From positions 1 through 64,000 of the forward strand of contig NW_020825429.1 in the NCBI RefSeq assembly GCF_003286085.1: a stretch of 64,000 nucleotides of DNA, read 5' to 3'. The stretch comes from Drosophila persimilis (Eukaryota; Arthropoda; Insecta; Diptera; Drosophilidae). The position numbers and the translations under genes were made by a program. Shown here in pieces: positions 39,723-50,015 of this stretch. Below the pieces are notes generated by a model. The model was not told the origin of the DNA. It ran no database searches and saw only the letters and a program-made list of their open reading frames with translations. How positions within the stretch are numbered: position 1 is the first letter of the stretch; each line of letters starts with the position of its first letter.

Positions 39723-40376
39723 TTACAACTTTACAACTCTCGAGGCTCTCCATTGGATGGGGATATAGCCCGTACTTAGGTATGCTGAGTATATTGCGAA
39801 GAGCCATGGGGTAATAACCTCTTTGGTCAACTGCATCATGGCTGGGAATATCCCGTCCAGTCCTGGTGCTTTTATGCCCGCGAAGGAGTCTATGGCCCAG
39901 TGGATTCTCTTAGTGGTTAACAGACCTATTGGGGGGTGCTGTTCCTCAGTTGCTAGGTCCAGATGCTCCTTGGCGTCAGTGACCTCGGTGCATCCAGGGA
40001 AGTGCGCCTCCATTAGTGCTGTTAGGGTTTCTTTACTGCCCTCTGTCCACTGTCCGTTGTCTAGTTTTAGTTGGCTCTCTACTGTGGGCTGCTTTGAGAG
40101 CAGCTTCCGGAGCCTATCGGTTTCGGGCACTTTCTCAATGTTGGAGCAGAAGTTTCTCCACGAGTTCCTTTGTGCCTTACGTATTTCCTTCTTGTAGCTC
40201 CTAAGTAGGATTTTATATTCCTCATTGACAATCTCTTCGTTCGCTTGTTTGGCGATCTTGAAGAATTCCTTGAGGTTGTTCCTTTGGAGAGAGAGATCTC
40301 GGTTCCACCAGAGTGGCTTGGACCTCCTCTTCGTTCTCGAGGGTTTGCACGATGCATGGTAGGCGTTCAGTAACAC
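39723..40376 (-). pseudogene. LOA LINE ORF2: linker and RT fingers, truncated
   Basis: 217 open residues. They include KPLWWNRDLSLQRNNLKEFF, a hallmark of the endonuclease-RT linker in R1/LOA LINEs, and RT motif 1-2 (SFAGIKAPGLDGIFPAMMQ and GYIPIQWRASRVVKL). It stops at a short duplicated TTGTAAAG. The next sequence belongs to the region after the palm, so RT motifs 3 to 6 are gone. Confidence 0.85.
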
Positions 40377-40400
40377 GTTGGATAGGGTCTTTAGGGACTT

Positions 40401-41178
40401 CTATATATCCTCCGCGGATTTCACTGAGCCCGGATTCGCGAGCTTCCAAGTAACTGTCTTTTTAAACTTTACCCAGTTTGTGTTCCGGGTGTTTCTATAG
40501 ACTGTTATCTTCGAAGAGTGTTTGAATTCGCATTTGAACTGAATGTACTTATGGTCTGAGAAGGATGGTCTTTCGAGGACTCTCCAGTCAGATACCAAGG
40601 TACTCTTTCCCGTGACAAGAGTTAGGTCTAGCACGTTTGACGAGGTGGGACCCACGAAGGTGTGTTCCTCCCCCACGTTTGCTTCGTCTAAGTTAGTGGA
40701 TAAGATAAAGTCTAGAAGTGACTCACCTCTATCGTTGGTGTCAGGGCTTCCCCACACATTGTGATGGGCGTTGGCGTGTGCACCGATGAGGAGTTGGAGA
40801 TTTTTGGACCCGGCTTCTATCACCAGACGCCTAAGTTCTTCCGGTGGCCCTGTCGTGTGCCATGTAGCAGGAAGCTGCCATTAGGCGCTTTTCCTCGCTC
40901 TCCAGAATCACCACCGTCAGGTCATCCGTGCTGTAATGAGACATAAGATGAGCATGGATTCCATTCCGTACGAGTACGGCGGTTCTGTTCCTGCTTACCG
41001 ATGTTGAGTAGAGAAGGTTGTAATTTGAGGACTTTAGTCCGGCCACAGAGTTGCCTGACGCAATCCACGGCTCCTGGACTGAAGCTATGTCGGCGGGCCC
41101 TAGCTCCATGGCAATGAGGAGCTCCGCCGACGCTATCTTGACGCTTCTCGACCTCGCCTGCCTGGAGGGTGTGCGCAT
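40401..41178 (-). pseudogene. LOA LINE ORF2: APE-type endonuclease
   Basis: Two frames. N-terminal half (41178-40831): DIASVQEPW with the catalytic Glu. C-terminal half (40823-40401): HHNVWGSPDTNDRGESLLDF, DLTLVTGK and RPSFSDHKYI (catalytic SDH). The usual Asp of the GADANAHH motif is His here (GAHANAH), which would remove an active-site residue. The enzyme nicks target DNA to prime reverse transcription. Broken by a frameshift near 40827. Confidence 0.82.
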
Positions 41179-42326
41179 CTTTATCCTCGGGGTGGCGCTT
41201 TTTCAGCCGTAGGTGTACGCTACCTACGCCCCACGCCATCTTCCCGAACTTGGGATACAAGATGTCCTCCGCCTTCTTGCTGATCTGGAGGATCACGTGC
41301 TGGCCCCCCTCGTTGGGTAGTGGGCTACCGGCATGCAGAACCTTCCAGTCAGCCGTTGGCACGTCCGGATTTTGCCTCTGCAGCAGCTTCAGTGCTCGCT
41401 CCCCCTGGACAGCAATGGGGAAGAGCACCTTCGCCTTTGGTATGGACGGGATCAGCTCCCTGTCTACCACATCCAGCTTGGCACCCTCCCACAGAGCTTC
41501 CAGTAGGGGCACCTTCTGCACTAGCCACTGCCGCGTTTGGTCGTCGTTGCACTTGAGGATTTTGACCCCGTTCAGCCATCCCGCTCCATCGAACGTGGGT
41601 ATGGGAGCGCTAGGGTCCTCCTCCATTCGCGAGAACAGTGCCTCGACGAGTTGCGCGTGGACTAACTTCCACTGCGCCGCCGTCATCTTCCCGTTCTCGT
41701 TGCTGCCTTCTGTCTCGGCTTCCTCGTCTTCGGCCGGGGGGTGGCCACCTTCGGCCCGCGTTGCCGCTTGCTCGCCGGAGTGTCTTTGGCAGCACTCTCG
41801 ATCGAGCGTTGCCGCTTGGTGGCCAACATCTCCTCCACCTTGTTGGCGCGTAGTGTTCGTGGCCCTCCTGTACCCGTTGCTCAGCCCAGGCTAGCTTGGA
41901 CATCTCCTCTTGGGAGATATCCGCCTTGCCCCGGAGCCGGCTCAGTAACTTGAAGGCCGCCTTATACTGAGCTTTTGCCTTCATCCCCTCCCTGGAACGC
42001 TTCGGCCCTTCCCTACGCAGGGAGCTGGTACCTGGTTCCGGCGAGCGGAGAAGGCTTTCCTCTTCGGTCTTGCTAATGGATAGCACGCTCTCCAGGTCCG
42101 AGTCTGCATCGACAACGGCTCCCGCGCGGCTCACCCTGCAACGCGTCGTTTTAGTGGCAGTAGTATTACAACTGACATGACCTGCTCCCGCCATGCCCGA
42201 GGTGTGACCGCTGGCGACACGGAGAGATGATTGCTCCTCCCCGTGCACGCCGGTGGTAGCAGTCACGCTTTCCATCGACGTTTGGGTTGACATCCCAACC
42301 CGTGCTTCCTCCTTATCTGCCTCCAT
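41179..42326 (-). pseudogene. LOA LINE ORF1 (DUF4780-like RNA-binding protein)
   Basis: Begins MEADKEEARVGMSTQTSMES at 42326. The acidic N-terminal part (SDLESVLSISKTEEESLL) is followed by a basic segment, then frame switches near 41870 and 41740. The C-terminal domain reads MTAAQWKLVHAQLVEALFSR, then GAGWLNGVKILKCNDDQTRQ and FPIAVQGERALKLLQRQNPD, as in DUF4780 ORF1 proteins, which probably bind the LINE RNA. It has no CCHC knuckle. The end overlaps or abuts the ORF2 start at 41178. Confidence 0.78.
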
Positions 42327-42475
42327 ATTTGGCCCGAAGGTCCATACCGGTTAATGTTTTTCGTGGGGACCACCCCCTACCGTTTTATGCCTGGCCGCCA
42401 GGCACCTCTAGCCATGGCCTTGGTTCAGTTCCCCCGACTTTAGATCGGGAAGACGATGGACCATAGCCTTAGCTA

Positions 42476-42541
42476 GACACTGCATTACCCCGGGCAGGGC
42501 AAGCCACAGAGCATTATCCTCGCCCGGGATAATGCAGTGTC
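42476..42541. repeat. Inverted repeat, 20-bp arms, at the LINE 5' end
   Basis: GACACTGCATTACCCCGGGC (42476-42495) and GCCCGGGATAATGCAGTGTC (42522-42541) are reverse complements except for one position, with a 26-bp loop. This can form a strong hairpin in RNA or a cruciform in DNA. It lies where the LINE 5' UTR meets the Osvaldo-like LTR. Confidence 0.85.
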
Positions 42542-43467
42542 CATTGCACAGCCGGCACCCTCGTGGAGGGTTCAGCTAGAAGGTTTTTGCCAGCTAAGAA
42601 TTATAATAAAGTGTCAAATTATCCAAGTAAACACCCGATTGCGTAAGTTGTTATGGGCGGTTTTGGAGAGAGCCGATAGGTATCAGGGCTGGAGAAGAAA
42701 GAGACAGCGGCATCTATAGTGGATCCTGGGAAGCAGTGGCAGAGTTGCGTGGAAGAAAAGGAAACGGGGCGAGGAAGAAAAAAGAAAAAAGTTTCCGGTG
42801 GAGAATAGTGCAGGCCGCACGTGCCCTGAAAGAAAAAAAAGGAAACAAAATTGGTGATCGTGGAGACGACGATCTCACCAGGATATCAGCGGCAGGCATC
42901 AACATCAGCAGAAGCGGCTGACATCGGCAGCAGCACCAGGCCGGAAACCTGGTGCGAGAACCGTCAGCGGAGCACCGGCACCAATGAACCGTCAGCGGAG
43001 CACCGGCACCAAGGAACCGTCAGCGGAGCACCGGCACCAAGGAATCCAGCGGAGCACCGACTGGAGATACGTTTGTGCCCCCACACACCAAACCCCCCAA
43101 AATATAATGGATATAAGATGAAAATTTGAAAAGAGTCATGAGTGAATAGAAAACGGTAGTTGGGACGTAGGTGGGTAGGTGGGACGAGAGCGAGAAGAAG
43201 AGCGGGACCCTGAATATGAAAAGGGAGCGAATTCAAAAGGTGGCGCTCATGGGAGAGTGGGACCCTGCTACGGATAACGAAACCAACTATCCCCGCTGAC
43301 GAGAGTGCCAACGAGGACAAGTCTGTCCTATAAATTAGATTTGTTTTTTTGCATGTTTTTGTTTTGTTCAATCCGTCCCCAGGCTTATCGGGTCGGAAAC
43401 ACACCTGACTTCCCCGTGAGCTAGCTGGGAATGTTAGGCCAGGGTGGCAAAGAGGCGGATCATAACA
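42542..43467 (+). repeat. Osvaldo-like 5' LTR
   Basis: About 926 bp if it starts right after the hairpin. TCCTATAAATTAG at about 43326-43338 could be a TATA-type promoter. It contains a 28-bp minisatellite (42958-43064). The left limit cannot be set without the 3' LTR. Confidence 0.55.
42958..43064 (+). repeat. 28-bp minisatellite in the Osvaldo-like LTR
   Basis: Three full units at 42958-42985, 42986-43013 and 43014-43041 (GAACCGTCAGCGGAGCACCG at each start) plus a degenerate partial unit to 43064. The core AGCGGAGCACCGGCACC could vary in copy number between insertions. Confidence 0.88.
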
Positions 43468-44540
43468 AATGGCGCCCAATGGTAATAGAAGGGATCGATT
43501 TGAAACGCGAGTCTTAAAGACCCGGTGTAAAATGGAACCCTGGTAGAACGAAACCCAGCCGGTCCGCGAGCCGGGAATAAATCCTAGCCGTCGTAGCCGC
43601 TGAGAGGAGTAGAAGTGAGGAAAATGGATATGGTAGTTATGTATCGGAGGTAGAAGGGAAGGAAGTGTGTGTTCCGAGTTGTGGTCCAGGTATTACCAGG
43701 TGCTAGTAGCCTCGTTGTCCGACTCGTGGAGCTCGCTGTCCGGATCTGAGAAGAGGAAGAGGTGCCGGAGGATCTGTCGTGGTCCGGGTTATGTCCAGAG
43801 GCATTAACGTCGTTGTCCGATTCTGGGGGATCCACGGTGATCTGAGGGAGGAAACAGCAAAGGGAGTTGGCACTCAGAAAAAGTAAGCGAAGGTAAATAG
43901 CAAGGGGATAGCACCCGCAAAACAATAAATGCAGTTGTCTCTCGTCAAACAAATTAAGTGTGAATTTTTGTCTGAAGCAGTTTGGGAATTATATGTTTTT
44001 CTTGTTAGTGATTTAGCAGACTATTGGAAAGCCGAAGCAAGAAAACCCAAAGGGAAATCATTTTTTTTTTGAGGACTGACGATCCTCGCTAGCATTGTTT
44101 GGAAGCAATTTTAGAAGTAGGCATTAGGCAAGTCATCGGAAAAAGAGTTTTTGTTTGGGAGATGAAATATTTAGTTATTTAGTGTTGTATTTAATTAGGC
44201 GATTAATTGTAGATGTAGGTGTTTATTTATTTTATTGAATCAATTTAGATATTTAGATTTATCAATTTATTGATTTAAATTAACCGATTTATGTATTTAA
44301 AGTTATTTAAGTATTTGGTTATCTAAACATTGAATTATTTATTCGCTTATTTATTTATTGCACTATTTATTTATTTGTTTTCTCGTTACGATTGAAGGTA
44401 TTGAGGATTAATTAGCCAGGAACTAGGTGGGTAGGGTAGTAGGGTTGTCAGATAATAAACAATCCAATTTATTTATCACCAAGATAGTTAAGTAAATAGA
44501 GAATAGACAAAGGAGAGGAGTACGTTACGAAAATTGGTTG
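43468..44540 (+). other. Osvaldo-like PBS and untranslated leader
   Basis: The PBS TGGCGCCCAATGG is at 43470. The rest has no supported ORF. Around 44160-44370 it is very AT-rich with repeated TTTATT motifs. Confidence 0.6.
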
Positions 44541-46008
44541 ATGAGTGACCCGGAGATTTTTAAAGATCGGGAAAGACAAGGCGTAGCCCAGAGGCACAGC
44601 GCAGGTACCAGCCGTACAACATACCGACGACTCGGTCCCAGGACGGTAAAGCCGGCAGTAGGCCGGAAGGGCCGTCGCAAGTGGCGGAAAACGTACATGC
44701 GGGGTTGTACCAGGAGGACCCAGAGGCCGGAGCGGTAGGTGGTCAACAGCGAACCCGTAAGGACCTGGTGTTACCGTCCGAGTTAAGCTCAGCCTACCGA
44801 GCGTCGCTAGGGCAGCAAATGGAAGCGCTGAGATCGTCAATGCAAGCGGACATGCTAGAGTTCATGCGAGAGATCAACGCTGTGGTGGGTTCGTTAAAAG
44901 CGGAGCCAACGGCAAGTGATGCGAATGGAAGGAATCGGGGATCAAATGCAACCAGTCTGGGAGGTGGTCAACAGGAAGCACCCGCGAACCAGCAAGCACA
45001 TCCAACGCACTTGTTCGTGGACAACCGAACATTGGAAGCCGATCATAGGACCCAAGCCGATCAGAGACCCGTGGAGGAGTGGCTGTTCAACGGGATGGGC
45101 GCAGGAGCAAACCCTAACAGGAATCGGCCGAGTTTCGTCGAGGCTAGGCAGGTGCAAGTGCAGATACGAAGATGGGGACTTAGCTTCGACGGCGATCCAA
45201 AGGGGATGCCCGTGGCGGAATTCATATTCCGGGTGGAGCATCTACAGACGTCGTATCAGGTACCGTGGGCGGAGGTGTTGAAAGCCTTTCACACATTGGT
45301 CAGTGGCCACGCAAGGGATTGGTACTGGATGCATGTTCGGACGGTAGGAATGCCGGACTGGCCGAATCTGAGATATGGTCTCCAGCAGCAGTTTCAGTTC
45401 GTCGGACAGAGTTCGAGCGAGAGCAAGAGCTCAGGGAACGCCGACAACGCCACGGGGAGTCGGCGGACCAGTACATCCAGGAGATGTCGGTGTTGAGGTC
45501 GAGATTGCTGAATCCGTTCTCGGATTATGATCTAATAAAGATCATAAAGATCAATATTAGGGATGCAATTTCGAGGGTGATTTAACCAATGCAGATACCA
45601 AATCTACAGAAGCTGCGAGAAGAGTGTGTGGACGCCGAGAAACTGCTGGCGACGCGATGGACAAGGAGCGGTCCAGACCATGGGGGCAGTAGGCGCAGGG
45701 AAGAGCACAAAGTACATGAATTGGATGCGAACACTCAAAACCCGGAGGAACAGACCGAGGCATTGGATGCTATCCATAGGACGAGGGAACCCGGAGGCGA
45801 TCGCGCCGAGCTGAGGTGCTGGAATTGCGCTCAGCCGGGTCACACCTATTTGGAGTGTGAGTCGGCGGTGCGTAACCTGTTCTGCTTCAAGTGCGGGCTG
45901 GCCGGGGTCATCCTCCCTAAATGCCCTATATGTCGGCCGGGAAACGCGAAAAGCAGCACGACGCAATTGGAGGAGTCGAGTTCCACGTCGCCGCGAAGCA
46001 GCCAATAG
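44541..46008 (+). pseudogene. Osvaldo-like gag
   Basis: Starts at ATG 44541 (MSDPEIFKDRERQGVAQRHS); the frame moves near 44655 into the one at 44681. The matrix/capsid part shows LGQQMEALRSSMQADMLEFM, then RRWGLSFDGDPKGMPVAEFI and VLKAFHTLVSGHARDWYWMH, typical Gypsy capsid. A second shift near 45400 leads to REQELRERRQRHGESADQYI, and a TAA lies at 45583-45585. The end has knuckles CWNCAQPGHTYLEC and CFKCGLAGVILPKC; the second lacks its His. It is a dead copy. Confidence 0.8.
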
Positions 46009-46204
46009 ATAGGCCCTCCAACGTTAAATTAGATACCCCTAAGGAAAGAAGTAGCAATAGAGATGTTTACACTATACATAAAGTTAACCAAGCGGTATTA
46101 CCCGAAGCTAAATGGTCCGAGCGCAAGCCGATAAAGGAAAGGCAGCGTCAGTACGAGCAGGCTAGGAATCGGATAATGGGAGACGAAGTCGCGGAGAGTA
46201 TTGT
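46009..46204 (+). pseudogene. Osvaldo-like gag-pol linker remnant
   Basis: An open stretch in another frame (QPIDRPSNVKLDTPKERSSN to NRIMGDEVAESI) continues from the gag end into what should be the start of pol. It has no protease DTG. It is cut by the LTR fragment at 46205. Confidence 0.5.
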
Positions 46205-46358
46205 AGAAATGGAATCGTAATAGAATAGAAGCAGCGAAAACACTTCTGTTCTTTCTTCTTATTTAGCCTAAAGTACATAATGTTCTTGGTTGAGTTCTGT
46301 CGCTAAGGGCAGCGTCAGAACGGTATCATGTAGCATGCCATATGTATGTGTATATTTA
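46205..46358 (-). repeat. Fragment of an element-A-type LTR, reversed
   Basis: On the minus strand this matches the 3' half of the element A LTR, roughly 16574-16772, ending CATTTCTACA. It has a deletion of about 50 bp around 46258 relative to element A. It stops at 46358 where the element E LTR starts (TGTGGGTTGG). Confidence 0.85.
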
Positions 46359-46692
46359 TGTGGGTTGGTGTACCACACAAAATACCAAATGAAGATAAGA
46401 TCCCTAGACGACGAGCAACGATGATCCCATCACTAAAAAGAACGACGAGCAACGATGATCCCATCACTAAAAAGAACGACGAACAACGATTATGCCATCA
46501 CGAAGAAGACGACGAGCAAGGAAGAGACAAGCAGAGAAATAAAACGACGGCGGTACCGAAAAGACGCAAAAACGACGACGGCCGCAGAGAAGAAGAATAA
46601 AACGACGCAGAATAAAGAATACATTTATCCTAAATTTATCAAACATTAAATACAAATTAATTATTAAACCTAAAGTAAATAAAAACCCCACA
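46359..46692 (+). repeat. Element E 5' LTR
   Basis: 334 bp from TGTGGGTTGG to AACCCCACA, with inverted terminal TGTGGG/CCCACA. It includes a 34-bp tandem repeat (46408-46509; unit starts ACGACGAGCAACGATGATCC). Confidence 0.78.
46408..46509 (+). repeat. 34-bp tandem repeat in element E LTR
   Basis: Two near-perfect units (46408-46441 and 46442-46475) and a third degenerate one. It is rich in the ACGACGA motif that also recurs in the leader of element F. Confidence 0.82.
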
Positions 46693-46802
46693 TTTTGGGC
46701 GCTCCTCCGGGAATGAATTAAAAGTGGTTACTATTGAAGAAGAAACGAAAATATAAATTTTTTTTCCTCACAATGCCGTAGTTAAACGATTTAATATGTG
46801 AA

Positions 46803-47498
46803 AATCTACGCTCGAGCAAGAAAGAGTGCATAGCGGCACTGCATAAATTCGTGTTCGAGGCCGAGGGAGACAGAATCAACCGAAAAAGATTACGCGAATT
46901 TTCTGGCTTCCTCTACGACGAAAATGATGAGAGGTACAAAGCAAAGAAGGAATACGCAGTAAATAATATAACACATGGTGATCTTGTGGCTATATGCAAT
47001 GTGTTGGGAATCAGTTATACTAGTGAGGACCTTTTCTTGCATGTGTTTTGCAATTTGCGTTCGATGACCCTGCTAGCGCATGATGAAACAAGCAACGACG
47101 AAACTGAGGATGAAGAGGATGATGACGAAACAGAAAAGGATAGCAACAATTCGTTTGAGACGGCAGACCATGCCAGCATAGAAAACATTGCAGGGAAAAA
47201 CGAAGACACAGAACAAAGAAGACACGCTACAACATACAACCAAATAGTGGAGAGAGATATGACGCCACGATTTGCGATCAGCTTTCGCGATGTGGAAGAG
47301 AGCATTCGAAGTTTCGACGGCACTAATACTATTCCAGTCGAAGTGTGGATAACAGAATACGAGGAACAGGCGACACTAATGAAATGGAATGATTTCCAAA
47401 GGTTTTTGTTCGCCAAAAAAGCTCTAAAAGGAATCGCGAAATTGTTTGTATTGAGTGAAAGAGGTTTGAATTCATAGAATTCCCTCAAGCAGGCATTA
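46803..47498 (+). pseudogene. Element E gag N-terminal region (SAP-like) and capsid start
   Basis: The frame is open upstream of the first ATG-like codon (SSKKECIAALHKFVFEAEGD), so the true start is uncertain. HGDLVAICNVLGISYTSEDL resembles the SAP fold pattern (helix, LGI turn, helix). An acidic low-complexity stretch (DETEDEEDDDETEKD) follows. Capsid begins at AISFRDVEESIRSFDGTNTI, then VWITEYEEQATLMKWNDFQR. A TAG at 47475-47477 stands where Gypsy gags usually have Trp; the frame continues unchanged after it. Confidence 0.75.
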
Positions 47499-48782
47499 TT
47501 GTCAGAATTTAAGTCGAATGTAACCAGCAAGCAAATTCATGAGCAACTCGCGCAAACGAAACGAGGCAACAATGAGTGTGTATTCGAATATTTCTACAAA
47601 ATGAAAGACATTGCATCACGAGGAAGTATTGCAGACGACACATTTATCCAATATTTGATTGACGGCATAGATGGAAATGGTGTGAATAAGTCAATTTTGT
47701 ACGGCGCAACAAATATAAATCAGTTTAAAGAAAAATTAAAGTGCTATAAAACAATTATGGAAAAAGAAAATCAAATGGAAAAAGAGAAGTCGAAGCGAAA
47801 TGAAATCAATATAAAAGAAACCGACAAAAAAAGTCAAAGCATGAACAAAGATGATAAGAAAGAAGTGAAATGTTATAATTGCGGTGGTAAAGGTCACTTA
47901 TCGAGTAACTGTCAAAATAAAGATAAAGGTCGAAAGTGTTTCAAATGCAATCAATTCGGGCATATTTCTAAAGATTATAAAATTGAAAAGTTTGGTGCAA
48001 CGTCAGTAAATACGCGTAGATTGCAGCCAAAACCCGATATCACACACAAAGAAGTCGCATTTGAAAATAAAAAGTGTATCGCGCTTTTTGATACGGGCAG
48101 CAAGTTCAACGTTATGCGGGAAGACTTTTATCGCGAGATTGGCAAGCCGAAGTTGGAAAGCTGTACAATTGTTCTTTTTGGATTTGGCGATTGTGACTCT
48201 AATAGGATAAAACCAGTTGGACATTTTAAACACGCTGTTCTAATTGACGATGGTGTATTCTTGTTAAATTTTTATGTAGTACCAACCAGACTTAACGACG
48301 TGAAGCTAATTATTGGAGAAGAACTGTGTTTACTGGCGGAAATCGTTTTTAATAGAAACGGACTTCAAGTGCGCAATATGTCGAGCAATATGTCGAGCGG
48401 GGACGAACTAAATATAATGAAAATTTGTGCGGAAATTGACAATGACGTGATTGACATTAATGAAGCAGCAAGTGAATCTGCCAAAAAAGAAGTACGCGAA
48501 CTAATAGACAATTATGTGCCAAACAAATCAAAAACAACAAATGTAGATATGCGTATCGTATTAAAAGATGAGTCTCCTATATTTTCGCGTCCGCGCAGAA
48601 TGGCGTTTACGGAAACGCGTATCGTCGATGAACAGATTGAAGAGTGGCTTAAAAATTATATTATCGAAGAATCTACATCGGAGTTTACAAGTCCAATAGT
48701 CCTTGTTAAAAAGCGAGACGGTTCGGCAAGGGTTTGTGTTGATTACAGGAGGATCAATAAGGTAACTGTCAAAGACCATTTT
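47499..48782 (+). pseudogene. Element E gag C-terminus, protease and RT start, truncated
   Basis: Two knuckles: CYNCGGKGHLSSNC (intact) and CFKCNQFGHISKDY (last Cys replaced by Tyr). Protease: IALFDTGSKFNVMRED (DTG). RT N-terminus: IFSRPRRMAFTETRIVDEQI and VLVKKRDGSARVCVDYRRIN. The frame is open to the BEL-2 boundary at 48782; the apparent continuation to 48851 is BEL-2 LTR. Gag, protease and RT share one frame. Confidence 0.85.
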
Positions 48783-49106
48783 TGTTGCGTGACCTTCCAT
48801 CCATGGCCACAATTATTAGTTATAGATGGAATTATGAATTATGAATTATGAAGTCTAGTGTAAGTTAGGCTAGGGCAAAGCGGGAGCGCAATAAAAGCTC
48901 GCTCTCTCGCTCTTGGCGAATTCGCCCCGCTTTGCCACCGTAGGATAGCTAGAGTAAGAGATTTGAATTGTGAAGAAAATATAGTTGTTCGCCAACCTTG
49001 AAATAGATCGAGCGTATCAAGTTTTTCGCCCCGCCAAATAAATAATTTAAATTACAGCCACCCAAAGTTTTCGGTAACTGATTAGAAAAACTCTTCTAAT
49101 TTTTCA
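48783..49106 (+). repeat. BEL-2 5' LTR
   Basis: 324 bp, TGTTGCGTGACC to AATTTTTCA. It is 13 bp longer than the 3' LTR because of a tandem GAATTAT-type expansion at about 48829-48852; otherwise the two look nearly the same. Confidence 0.93.
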
Positions 49107-49122
49107 TGGCGCCCCCGGGTGG
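49107..49122 (+). other. BEL-2 primer binding site
   Basis: TGGCGCCCCCGGGTGG follows the LTR's CA directly, the normal place for tRNA priming. I did not assign the tRNA. Confidence 0.7.
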
Positions 49123-50015
49123 ACTGTAAAGTGAATTATAGGCAACAAAAAACAAGTGACAGTGACACAAGAAATTGCAGTATACATATGCAAACATATT
49201 CGTTGCCCGCGTCGTGTGTGTGTGCAATCGGCAATCAATTTTTGTAAAATATCATCGCGTCGGTCGCGCCAACAATAATTTTTGTGCAATTCTGCTACCG
49301 CCGAGGGATGCCCTGCGAAAAAGACAGGAAAGTAGCAGTTGGATTCAAAAATCCAAAAGAGGAATCAGAGGTATTTGTGCAGAAAATTGAAGGCTGAGCA
49401 AAGACATTCAGATCTAACTTTGAGGTGTCTTGTGCTGAAAACATTGCACATCGCCTTCAATTCTAGGCACAGACGTATGATACATATATAGTAGAGCTTG
49501 ATTGCATGCATTTTGTTAGTAATTGCATAAATATAACTAAAAACATAAATACATACATACATATCGACCCAAACAGACATACATACGTGAACCGCTATTT
49601 GGACGCAACAGTTATATGTACATACATACATACATCTTTCGTTTACTGCAATCACTGTCGCCAGCAGCACCGGTGCATTATTTCGTTTTCGCTTTCGCTT
49701 CTCCACTGCTGCTTGCGTTGTATTTGTTGGGAGAATTTTCGTTGCCGCTCTTGAGCTTAACGGTGCGCCAAGTGACGCGCTACCCTGCATCCAACGGGTA
49801 TATTGTTTTCGGCTGTTACTTGCCAAGTGACGCGCTACCCTGCATCCAACGGGTATATTGTTTTCGGCTGTTACTTGCAACAACTCTTTCCCTTGATACC
49901 TCGTGCCTCGACATTCAATTAAAATTCGTTTTCGATTATCGTTCTCGTTCAAAAATTTAAAATTTAAAAAAAAAAAAATAATAATAATAAATAAATAAAT
50001 AAAAACACAACCATT
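49123..50015 (+). other. BEL-2 untranslated leader with 55-bp duplication
   Basis: No supported ORF on the plus strand. It contains CATA-rich simple sequence (49550-49635) and a direct repeat of 55 bp at 49768-49822 and 49823-49877 (each with GTGACGCGCTACCCTGCATC). The end is A-rich (49970-50005) just before the gag ATG. Confidence 0.75.

Larger units (their letters stand above)
38284..42541 (-). mobile_element. LOA-clade LINE (Bilbo-like), internally deleted
   Basis: On the minus strand: 5' UTR, ORF1 with a DUF4780-type domain, ORF2 with APE-type endonuclease, RT N-terminus, RNase H and a C-terminal Cys/His motif. Having both a DUF4780-like ORF1 and an RNase H after RT fits the LOA clade (Bilbo/baggins relatives). 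The RT core, including the YADD-type box, is deleted at about 39720. No clear poly(A) is seen at the left end, which abuts the array 2 exit near 38231-38283. Several frameshifts make it non-autonomous. Confidence 0.85.
42542..46204 (+). mobile_element. Osvaldo-like Gypsy retrotransposon, 5' half
   Basis: A long LTR (left border uncertain) ends at 43467 in AACA. It is followed two bases later by TGGCGCCCAA (43470), the start of a tRNA-Lys-type primer binding site as in the Osvaldo lineage. A leader of about 1 kb follows, then a gag with two zinc knuckles. Pol is missing: at 46205 a reversed piece of element-A-type LTR begins. The long LTR, tRNA-Lys PBS and gag style suggest the Osvaldo group, but without pol this is tentative. 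Confidence 0.6.
46359..48782 (+). mobile_element. Element E: Gypsy retrotransposon, interrupted by BEL-2 in RT
   Basis: LTR 46359-46692, PBS region TTTTGGGCGCTCCTCCGGGA from 46693, then gag, zinc knuckles, protease and the start of RT. The PBS is of the TGGGGGCTCGTCCGGG type seen in element F. Gag is related to that of F. It ends at 48782, where the BEL-2 LTR starts. The rest of element E does not reappear after BEL-2, so the right part was lost or moved. Confidence 0.85.

Noticed and set aside
42958..43064. Spaced direct repeats that might suggest a CRISPR array.
   Set aside because: The 28-bp units are directly adjacent with no spacers, and the context is a eukaryotic LTR.
42964..43479. 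171-residue minus-strand frame over the Osvaldo-like LTR.
   Set aside because: It is antisense to an LTR/PBS, has no recognisable motif and contains the minisatellite; chance open frame.
49365..49952. 195-residue minus-strand frame in the BEL-2 leader.
   Set aside because: It runs over simple CATA repeats and the 55-bp duplication, giving repetitive residues; no homologue in BEL-1 or BEL-3 can be seen.
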